Shown piece by piece: positions 7,137-13,562 of a stretch of 13,562 nt of DNA; the stretch's first letter is position 1, and each line of letters opens with the position of its first letter. Source of the stretch: Bacteroidales bacterium. GTDB taxonomy: Bacteria > Bacteroidota > Bacteroidia > Bacteroidales > UBA10428. Position numbers and translations under genes: made by a program. The DNA lies in NCBI GenBank assembly GCA_016926235.1, contig JAFGOZ010000347.1, positions 1 to 13,562 of the forward strand, written 5' to 3'. A model generated the notes under the pieces. The model did no database searches, was not told where the DNA came from, and worked only from the letters and a program-made list of their open reading frames with translations.

Positions 7137-10100
7137 ATGAAAATTATTAGGCCTTCTGTTATTATTGGTCTTGGGGAATATGGATCAAAAGCTGTTAAGA
7201 TAATTAATAGTGAACGGATCAAGGGAAGAACAGATATTTTTAATCCGTTGATCAAGACCATATCCATAGATGCCAACAAGACCTTTCAAATCAATGAACA
7301 GATATTCCACCTGGAAAACTTAGCAGTAAGTTATAATGAATTCACCCCAGATTTTTTTGTAAGTAACAAGAAATGTTTCATTTCGATATCAGAAAAACTG
7401 AAATTTGAGTTTGAGAATTTGCTTAATGACATTCAATCAGTGGAACACCAGCCAAGTTTATTGAATCATGGCTATGAGCGGGGAGAACCTGAGATTATTT
7501 TGATTTCGAGTGCTTTTGATCCGGTAGGGTCATCCATCATACTCCCTTTGGTCGAAACGCTTCAAAAGGTGCATTGGAAATTTAGACTTAGTATGATTTT
7601 AATTCTCCCTGACCTAAGTTTTGAAAAGGATCTTAATATACGGAAATTGGAACATGCAAGGGCATTTACTTTCCTGACGGAATTGGATGCGGATTTGAAT
7701 ACCAGGGAGAATGTATATGGCATCTTTCTGATAGATAGTAAGAATGAAGGGAATAATACATTAAATTCATTTGATGTCTGCCTGAGTGTTTTACCTGATT
7801 TTGTGAACCATTTAATATTTGACAAAGTCTTTACATCTACTGATTATACAGATATTACAGGTCTGCCAATACAGGATTCTAATAAATATGCTCACTATTC
7901 ATCATTTGGCTATAGCAGGTTAGTTTATCCGCATGAAGAGATTTTCAATCTGACAAATTTGTCAGTCAGGCATAGATTACTCTCAGAAATTCTGGCCTCA
8001 ATTGAGATTAGAATGACAGGGGATAATAAGTTTTCCAGAGAGCTTATTGGGTCTGATGTTAAAACTTTCATTAAGTACAATAACATTGACAAAATCGTTA
8101 AAAGGGTAAGCAGTAATGGTGAAAGGGATAGTTTGTTTACCACATTTTCACCCGGAGGAATTGTGGGTGATGGTAATATTCCTGCGGAAATTTTTTTTGA
8201 TGCACTTGATAAAGCAACAGATCATTACGATTTAGATACTTTTCGGCAAATCAAGATGGATCTGGAAGAAAACAGAAAGATAATTCTTCAAGAGCACACA
8301 GGGCTGATCTTTGACTTTCTTCGTGAAAAAAACGAGGAAAAGCGGGATGAAATTACCCCATATACCGAATCATTCTTTAGTTATTTAGGGGGTAATGACT
8401 CTTTATATTTATCAGATGAAGAGATAAATACTGAAATCCTTAATATGCAATCAGTTTCTGAGTCTGTGATGGAATTTTATAGAGAGAAACTTGGTTTGAA
8501 ATCAGCCGAAAGAAAGTTGCAAAGCCTAAATCAGGATCTGAAGAATAAAGTTGGATTATTGAAAGATTTGAAGGCAAAATCTGATGTTGAACCAAACATT
8601 ATCGAAGAGTGTGCGAATGATATACAGCAACTAACAACTGAGAAAGAAGAACTGGAGAAAGCCATTCGTGATATTGAGGTCAAGATGATGGATAGTTCTG
8701 TAAAAAAGAACCTGATACTACAAGATAAGGATAAATTCCTTGAACAAGAATCAAGTACAAAAGAAAGAATTCAGACAAAAGAAAATATAATCCGTGAGAA
8801 GGAGATTGAACTTTCAGAACTAAAGGAAAAAAGCAAGAAAGTCTTTAGGAGGTTACTAATAATCTATCCATTGATTATTGCCTTATGTGTCATTGCATTT
8901 TTTATTGCATCAGGGATTTTGTCATCTTTCTGGGAGACTCCTTTCAATATTCCTATATCACCCATCTATTTTTGGATAATCTTTACAACTGTTTGTGCTT
9001 TTGTTTATTTCATTTGGGCAACTATCATTTACAATAAAAAAGTGAGTGCTCCATTGAAATTTTTAATTACGGAGTTAAAAAGCATGCGGTCTGAGAGAAT
9101 ACATATGATGCACAACCTGATCAATGTAATTAATGAAAGGTACAAAAATGAATTTGAACATAGAGTTCATGATATTGCATCAAAATGTTTAACGGATATG
9201 AATAACTGGATTGATAATGTTACAGGACTATTAAGGACATTCATAGATAATATTAAGTCGCAAGTTGAAACTGATAACGAATATATCGCAGGACACTCTT
9301 TTGAATTATATGAGTTTAATAACAAAGCTATTGTTGACAGTGAATATTGTGCTTCAATAATGCAAGAAAAGATATTGGATGCCCAATTATTCTTTTCTCG
9401 ACCCCTCGAACTTGCAGACAGAGCAACTAAAATAGGGGGAGTCCCACTTATCAATTACATGATTAAATCAATCAAAGGGAATCAATCCATATTGGAAAAC
9501 CTTGTTTCAGATATGGATAAATATAATGAGATCCTGTATTCATTCATCCACGATAAGACTATTTATGAGGTTATGTTCGTTGGTGAAAATAAAAGGTCTG
9601 ATTCACAAATTGAGGCAGACTTTAAGTATTTACTGAATTCTTCATCACCTTGGATCAAGATTTCAGCAGAGAATATTAATGACGAATCAGTGTACTATTC
9701 TAACCTCTACCTTGATTTAGCAAATAAAAAATTAGATCAGAGTGTAAGAAAAATTATGGAGTCTCTAAGCAATGGAGATACTCAATATCATGATGGTAGT
9801 CAGTACGAAATTTCCCATATGGGATTAAGGGTTGGTTTCCCTGCTTTTACCATTAGCCAGATCCAGTATTATGAAGAAGAACTCAAATTTCTTTGCAATG
9901 ATGAAAAACGCGAAGATCCTTATAAACGGGAGTCCTTTTACACTAATCCTGCAAATTCCAAATATTCACTCTTCCCGGCTTATTTTTCCGGGGGCAAATC
10001 TATGATTGCTTATGACATAGCTAGCTTGGCCATAGGGCTTTCTATTTTGAAGAAGGAAGATAAAAAGTATAAATATAAGAAATACTCTTGGGATACCTAT

Positions 10101-10319
10101 ACTGACTTATGTGGATTTTTACAGACAGAGGAGGGAGGTAATGTATTCGATGAATTAAAGGACATATTGGAAGAAGTTAAGTTAAAAGCATACAATGACC
10201 AAGAATATGCTAAAGAGTTAATTAGTGTGCTTAGAGAATATTTGAAAACTCGACATGGTTCTGATTCCCAGCAGGAGGTAGTTATTCAGGAGTTTATTTC
10301 ATCTATAAGCAGTTTCTGA
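7137..10319 (+). CDS. Divergent membrane-anchored tubulin-like protein, probable pseudo-GTPase
   Basis: The N-terminal ~290 of 1060 residues line up motif by motif with the preceding tubulin-like protein: SVIIGLGEYG (7-16) for FIGLGGTG; ILISSAFDPVGSS (121-133) for the GGTGSG loop; FLTELDADL (179-187) for FKELDYLME; VYGIFLIDSKNEG (193-205); and SSFGYSRLVYP (255-265) for FGISELYYD. The phosphate loop has lost most glycines (DPVGSS), so GTP binding is doubtful. Residues ~450-568 are rich in E, K and L and look like a coiled coil. Two membrane helices follow (~573-596 and ~607-632), and ~430 more residues complete the protein. Both large ends should be cytosolic. It starts 46 bp after its partner, with AAGG directly before the ATG. 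The likely role is to dock or cap the cytosolic tubulin-like protein at the membrane. The family assignment rests on these motif matches and context, not on a database search. Confidence 0.75.
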   Translation: MKIIRPSVIIGLGEYGSKAVKIINSERIKGRTDIFNPLIKTISIDANKTFQINEQIFHLENLAVSYNEFTPDFFVSNKKCFISISEKLKFEFENLLNDIQSVEHQPSLLNHGYERGEPEIILISSAFDPVGSSIILPLVETLQKVHWKFRLSMILILPDLSFEKDLNIRKLEHARAFTFLTELDADLNTRENVYGIFLIDSKNEGNNTLNSFDVCLSVLPDFVNHLIFDKVFTSTDYTDITGLPIQDSNKYAHYSSFGYSRLVYPHEEIFNLTNLSVRHRLLSEILASIEIRMTGDNKFSRELIGSDVKTFIKYNNIDKIVKRVSSNGERDSLFTTFSPGGIVGDGNIPAEIFFDALDKATDHYDLDTFRQIKMDLEENRKIILQEHTGLIFDFLREKNEEKRDEITPYTESFFSYLGGNDSLYLSDEEINTEILNMQSVSESVMEFYREKLGLKSAERKLQSLNQDLKNKVGLLKDLKAKSDVEPNIIEECANDIQQLTTEKEELEKAIRDIEVKMMDSSVKKNLILQDKDKFLEQESSTKERIQTKENIIREKEIELSELKEKSKKVFRRLLIIYPLIIALCVIAFFIASGILSSFWETPFNIPISPIYFWIIFTTVCAFVYFIWATIIYNKKVSAPLKFLITELKSMRSERIHMMHNLINVINERYKNEFEHRVHDIASKCLTDMNNWIDNVTGLLRTFIDNIKSQVETDNEYIAGHSFELYEFNNKAIVDSEYCASIMQEKILDAQLFFSRPLELADRATKIGGVPLINYMIKSIKGNQSILENLVSDMDKYNEILYSFIHDKTIYEVMFVGENKRSDSQIEADFKYLLNSSSPWIKISAENINDESVYYSNLYLDLANKKLDQSVRKIMESLSNGDTQYHDGSQYEISHMGLRVGFPAFTISQIQYYEEELKFLCNDEKREDPYKRESFYTNPANSKYSLFPAYFSGGKSMIAYDIASLAIGLSILKKEDKKYKYKKYSWDTYTDLCGFLQTEEGGNVFDELKDILEEVKLKAYNDQEYAKELISVLREYLKTRHGSDSQQEVVIQEFISSISSF

Positions 10320-10363
10320 TGGCTGAATATGGTTGGAAATGGAGAGAATAATATTTCTAAGAT

Positions 10364-11266
10364 ATGCAAACAATAAGTAGTAAGGATATAATTTTTATCA
10401 TCAATCCTAATTCTGGGAAAAAGCAAGGTTCAAAATATGTCAATAAGATCAATAAAATAGACCCCAACATTTCATCTGTCATTACAGCCAATTTGAATGA
10501 GATGGATAAGGTTTTTAAAGAGAATATTGAAAAGTTCAAAGTATTTATAGTTGTTGGTGGCGATGGCACTGTAAATGAGGCATTAAGATATTTGCATGAG
10601 AGAAATGATAAGTTTCTTGGAATAGTACCTGCTGGCTCTGGCAATGGATTTGCCAGGGAACTTGGATTCAAAAAATCAATTAAATCTTTAATAGCAGATG
10701 TTAGCAAAGCGGAGTCAGTATTAATTGATGTTTTCACTATAAACAACAATAAGGGCATCAATGCAGCCGGTTTAGGATTTGATAGTTTTGTAGCTCACGA
10801 TTTTCAAAATAGAAAGGGTAGGGGCTTAATTAACTATATTATTTCTACTATTAAGACAATCTTTATTTTTAAGCCATTTTATGTGCAATTAAATGTTGAT
10901 AATATACATATCAATGATAAGTTTGTTATGATTACTATTGCAAATACAAGGCAATTTGGAAATAATGCATTAATAGCACCTAATGCTAGGCCTGATGATG
11001 GAATATTAGAACTAGTTCTAGTTAAACCATTGCCATTCTATCTGTATCCATCATTTGTAATAAAACTTTTCAGCGGAAAACTTAAAAACTCAAAATATAT
11101 TACATATATTGGAGTGAAGAAAAACATAGAAATCAAAACAGAATTTAGTAAATATCACGTTGATGGTGAACCTAAGCTTTTTGAAGATCATTTATCTGTT
11201 GATTTATTGAGGCAAAAAATCCGAATAATTAAAACTTCACACAATGGTTATAAGATAAAATCATAA
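10364..11266 (+). CDS. Diacylglycerol/sphingosine-kinase-type lipid kinase
   Basis: This 300-residue protein is a full-length member of the DAGK_cat/YegS-like lipid kinase family. It has NPNSGKK (15-21), the nucleotide-binding GGDGTVNEAL (65-74), PAGSGNGFAREL (89-100) in the sphingosine-kinase-like form rather than the PLGTGND of many bacterial DgkB/YegS proteins, GLGFD (136-140), APNARPDDGILEL (205-217) in the C-terminal sandwich domain, and HVDGEP (265-270). It should phosphorylate a lipid alcohol such as diacylglycerol or a sphingoid/ceramide-like lipid, which Bacteroidota can make. It is soluble but acts at the inner face of the membrane. It starts 44 bp after the membrane tubulin-like gene with no visible terminator between, so co-transcription is plausible. 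Such kinases are also common alone, so functional linkage is uncertain. The substrate cannot be told from sequence. Confidence 0.9.
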   Translation: MQTISSKDIIFIINPNSGKKQGSKYVNKINKIDPNISSVITANLNEMDKVFKENIEKFKVFIVVGGDGTVNEALRYLHERNDKFLGIVPAGSGNGFARELGFKKSIKSLIADVSKAESVLIDVFTINNNKGINAAGLGFDSFVAHDFQNRKGRGLINYIISTIKTIFIFKPFYVQLNVDNIHINDKFVMITIANTRQFGNNALIAPNARPDDGILELVLVKPLPFYLYPSFVIKLFSGKLKNSKYITYIGVKKNIEIKTEFSKYHVDGEPKLFEDHLSVDLLRQKIRIIKTSHNGYKIKS

Positions 11267-11397
11267 AAGAGCCGTTGCTAAGCCATCAGGTATATACAGC
11301 ATAGTATTTTAACTATTCCAAATTTATTTAGCAAAGAAGAACCATATTTTATTCAATGGCACAAATTAATAAGTTAGAATATTGTAATTGTTAATTA

Positions 11398-12522
11398 ATG
11401 GAAAAGAAAAAATGTCAATTCTGTTTAAGTGATATCCCGAAGGACGCTAGAAAGTGTTTGCATTGTTTGGAATGGCAAGAAGAACAGCATGCGATTTTAC
11501 CATCCCCTGTGATGCAAAATAGCTATTTGAATTTCTTAATTCGATTTCCAAATGCAAAAAAAGCATTTCAACTCTCCTTAGTTGAGAAAATACCATTCCA
11601 TTATGGTGTATCTATTCTTATAATTGGTGTGATTTGTTTCGTACTGATGCAACTATCCTGGTACAATTATAATGAGGACGGAATATATTTGGTGTCATTC
11701 TTATTATTTACACTACAAATGATAATTTCATGGGCAGGCTTAATTTGGGTATACAGAATGATAAGCAAAAATTATATTTATTTTATAAAATTATCATCGT
11801 TAGATCAGGCATCTTCTGAACAAAATTTTATAAAACATCATGACAGAATATTTCATAAGTGGTATAGCCTTCTTTTTGGTATTCTTGTTGGATTAATTGC
11901 AGCAGCAGGTGATTATATTGTTGGCACGCCTTTTAAAACAGAAGAGGCTAAACTTATATTCGCAGGATTTGAATTCTTAAATATGTTTTTTGCGGGGGCA
12001 GCGATATATAGTATGTTAATGTTTGCATTATTCATTCATCAAATAAGTTCTTATACTGTTGATAAAGCAATTAGCTTAGATAAGAATAATACAATTAATA
12101 ATATTGGTAGTATTCATTTAAGAACATCAATTTTAGCCATTGTACCATTATTTTTTGGGGTTATTGCAAAACTCTTTGGAAGTTGGAGTTGGGATACACT
12201 TATTATAATTTGGTATGTTTCTTTTTCAATAGCAATAATAATTTATATTTATTGGCCAATGATGAATATACATAGGCTTATGAAAGGAGATTTAGAGAGT
12301 CAGTTAAGATTAATTCAGAACAAAATACAGAAGACGCTAATTGAAATTAATCATAATCCAAGCTCAATAAATTTTAGTAGGTTAAATGAATACAGAGCAC
12401 TTGAGAAATCAATTTCAGGTGAAAATACATGGCCTTTCGATACAAAAAGTTTAGCTGCTGCTTTCTTTGCAATTATCTTTCCTATTATCTTAATTATCAT
12501 TGATAAATTTTGGAATGCTTAA
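11398..12522 (+). CDS. Zinc-ribbon polytopic membrane protein, function unknown
   Basis: I do not recognise a named family. The 374-residue protein opens with a short zinc ribbon, C6-x2-C9 and C20-x2-C23 (CQFC ... CLHC), of the kind often found at the cytosolic N-terminus of bacterial membrane proteins. About seven membrane helices follow, near 68-88, 96-119, 156-176, 187-215, 242-262, 266-288 and 351-369. A charged helical stretch (~292-345) separates the last two, and a WPFD motif (345-348) precedes the final helix. The gap of 131 bp from the lipid kinase gene is larger than the spacings in the core operon, and the gene may have its own promoter, though none is clear. Its direction matches the core, and it may be accessory to it, but nothing in the sequence proves this. 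Confidence 0.75.
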   Translation: MEKKKCQFCLSDIPKDARKCLHCLEWQEEQHAILPSPVMQNSYLNFLIRFPNAKKAFQLSLVEKIPFHYGVSILIIGVICFVLMQLSWYNYNEDGIYLVSFLLFTLQMIISWAGLIWVYRMISKNYIYFIKLSSLDQASSEQNFIKHHDRIFHKWYSLLFGILVGLIAAAGDYIVGTPFKTEEAKLIFAGFEFLNMFFAGAAIYSMLMFALFIHQISSYTVDKAISLDKNNTINNIGSIHLRTSILAIVPLFFGVIAKLFGSWSWDTLIIIWYVSFSIAIIIYIYWPMMNIHRLMKGDLESQLRLIQNKIQKTLIEINHNPSSINFSRLNEYRALEKSISGENTWPFDTKSLAAAFFAIIFPIILIIIDKFWNA

Positions 12523-12574
12523 AATGGTGATCTTGAATAGAATTTACAATTTAAAAATTTGCGTCATAATAAGA

Positions 12575-12590
12575 GATTGTATTAGCAATC
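12575..12590. repeat. Small inverted repeat between the two membrane protein genes
   Basis: GATTG (12575-12579) and CAATC (12586-12590) form a 5-bp stem with a 6-base loop, about 50 bp after the zinc-ribbon gene. There is no T-run after it, so it is not a convincing terminator. It may be chance in AT-rich sequence. Confidence 0.15.
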
Positions 12591-12688
12591 AGAAGTTTAA
12601 GCCAATTTTGGATATTTGATCTCATTAAATTCACTAACAAGAAAGAGAAATAATTTAGTTCCCTGATGGTTATTAATTGATTCAAGAA

Positions 12689-13306
12689 ATGGCCAGAGTT
12701 CTAGCAATTTTATTCCTTCCTTTAATATATTTTTATCTGCTGAATTTCTTTTCTTTAATACTCCGTATAGATTTTTCAGGTTCTTGCCAAAGTATGTATT
12801 TAATTGGTTTTGCTTTAAGCGGGTTTATCTTTTTTATTTTCTTCCGAAGGATTTCTTTCTTGGCTACGTTCGAGCATGAGTTTACGCATAATCTCTGGGC
12901 TGTTTTAACATTAAGAAAGCCTATTGCTTTCCAAGTTACTAAAGACCAGGGTGGCGTATATTATTTTGATGGAAGAAGTAATGTAATGATTGCTTTATCA
13001 CCCTATTTTTTTCCTACTTTTAGTTTTTTCCTTTTGTTGTTGTATCTTATTATTAGCCCTTCATTTTATATCTGGTTCTTCCTGATCCTTGGAATATCTT
13101 CAGGATATCACATGGCAACAGACCTGAGGGATTTTCATTTTAAACAAACCGATCTCAGGGTTTATGGTGTTATCCCTTCATTAATATACATATTATTTTT
13201 CAACATAATCATGTATGGTCTGGTGTTAGGATTTGTATCAGCCAGGTGGAGGGGGATGTGGGCTTTTGCTAAAAGTGGAATAATTGATATTATCAATCTT
13301 TTTTAA
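12689..13306 (+). CDS. M50-like (site-2-protease-type) membrane metalloprotease homologue
   Basis: The 205-residue protein has membrane helices near 5-25, 35-52, 100-121, 124-142 and 160-184. At the start of a segment after ~55 lies FEHEFTH (61-67), giving the zinc motif H63-E64-x2-H67 embedded next to the membrane, as in M50/site-2 proteases. GGVYYFDGRSN and LSPYFFP follow in the manner of small M50 proteins. The third zinc ligand, usually an Asp in a later helix (LDG), is not obvious; D145 or D148 in HMATDLRD, or D155 in QTDLR, are candidates. I chose ATG at 12689; a TTG four codons earlier directly follows a TAA and is less likely. If active, it would cut membrane-embedded proteins. It could also be a non-catalytic relative. 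The 166-bp gap to the previous gene makes a shared transcript uncertain. Confidence 0.65.
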   Translation: MARVLAILFLPLIYFYLLNFFSLILRIDFSGSCQSMYLIGFALSGFIFFIFFRRISFLATFEHEFTHNLWAVLTLRKPIAFQVTKDQGGVYYFDGRSNVMIALSPYFFPTFSFFLLLLYLIISPSFYIWFFLILGISSGYHMATDLRDFHFKQTDLRVYGVIPSLIYILFFNIIMYGLVLGFVSARWRGMWAFAKSGIIDIINLF

Positions 13307-13433
13307 TTGTAAGGATTTTATTGAGTAGATCAAATTATATATAACCATCTTTATGAATAATAAAGAAAGGAAATCTGCCTAAATTTTATCTGTTGGGAAA
13401 AGGGGGTAATTACATTCAGTCATTTTTTTGTTA

Positions 13434-13562
13434 CTAAATTATTTTTTCTAGCATTATCTGAATTATTACAGGCAATAGTGTAATCATAATAATATAAATT
13501 GAGTTCCATATCGCTTTAAAACCAATAGGTAAACTTTGTAAACTCGAAATCTTTGCTTTTAA
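13434..13562 (-). CDS. C-terminal end of a probable membrane protein, cut by the window edge
   Basis: A minus-strand frame enters from the right edge and stays open for 42 codons to a TAG at 13434-13436. It reads KAKISSLQSLPIGFKAIWN, then a hydrophobic stretch (SIYIIMITLLPVIIQIM), and ends LEKII. A basic, polar lead into one membrane helix with a short tail is typical of the end of an integral membrane protein, and the composition is protein-like rather than random. No family can be named from so little. If real, it converges on the metalloprotease-like gene, leaving 127 bp between the two stops with no strong terminator hairpin seen. Confidence 0.45.
   Translation of the reverse strand, partial: LKAKISSLQSLPIGFKAIWNSIYIIMITLLPVIIQIMLEKII

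Noticed and set aside
10319..10351. Ten-codon ATG frame overlapping the stop of the membrane tubulin-like gene (TGATG)
   Set aside because: The overlap looks like translational coupling, but ten codons with no further support are more likely chance. It could at most help ribosomes move on to the lipid kinase gene.
10357..10761. Minus-strand 134-codon frame opposite the lipid kinase
   Set aside because: It is antisense to a gene with all lipid kinase motifs in place. The frame is a by-product of codon use in that gene.
11267..11397. Possible terminator after the lipid kinase gene (GAGCCGTTGCTAAGCCATC region)
   Set aside because: The pairing is short and imperfect and is not followed by a T-run, so it does not support an intrinsic terminator.
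2219..13306. Interpreting the locus as an anti-phage defence island
   Set aside because: Location beside IS debris and the unusual multi-gene membrane system are compatible with defence, but no nuclease, toxin, cyclase or other recognisable effector is present. It was left as an open possibility rather than a call.

Overview
The window looks like an AT-rich chromosomal segment from a member of the Bacteroidota. The grounds are a DUF5715-like peptidase homologue, an IS4-type transposase relic of the kind common in that phylum, almost no Shine-Dalgarno sequences before the starts, and promoter-like boxes resembling TAnnTTTG. No rRNA, tRNA or CRISPR array was seen, so a finer taxonomic placement is not possible from this sequence.

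Left part (1-2218). This is a patchwork. A GC-richer, repeat-like stretch (about 1-210) runs into the first ~20 codons of a HAD-type nucleotidase on the minus strand. Next comes an intact minus-strand M15/VanY-like protein (380-1072), then a decayed IS4-family transposase (1151-1839) with an internal deletion, a frameshift and four in-frame stops. About 350 bp without a gene separates this debris from the main operon.

Centre (2219-10319). Four tightly packed plus-strand genes form the core: a secreted von Willebrand A (VWA) protein; a lipoprotein that also has a transmembrane helix and a cytosolic domain; a 941-residue tubulin/FtsZ-like protein (Tubulin_2 type) with GLGGTG and GGTGSG loops; and a 1060-residue divergent tubulin-like protein with degenerate nucleotide loops, a coiled coil and two transmembrane helices. 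Together they look like a trans-envelope machine: a periplasmic VWA sensor or adhesin, a membrane-spanning connector, a cytosolic GTP-binding polymer candidate, and its membrane-anchored pseudo-GTPase partner. This fits the VWA-linked FtsZ-like family predicted to act in membrane remodelling (Makarova and Koonin, cited from memory), but the two-tubulin, two-anchor layout is unusual.

Right part (10364-13562). A DAG/sphingosine-kinase-type lipid kinase follows after 44 bp and may belong to the same transcript. After larger gaps come a zinc-ribbon polytopic membrane protein and a small M50-like membrane metalloprotease homologue. All three act at or on membranes, so they could be accessory to the core, but their membership is inferred from position only. 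A minus-strand reading frame runs off the right edge and looks like the C-terminus of another membrane protein.
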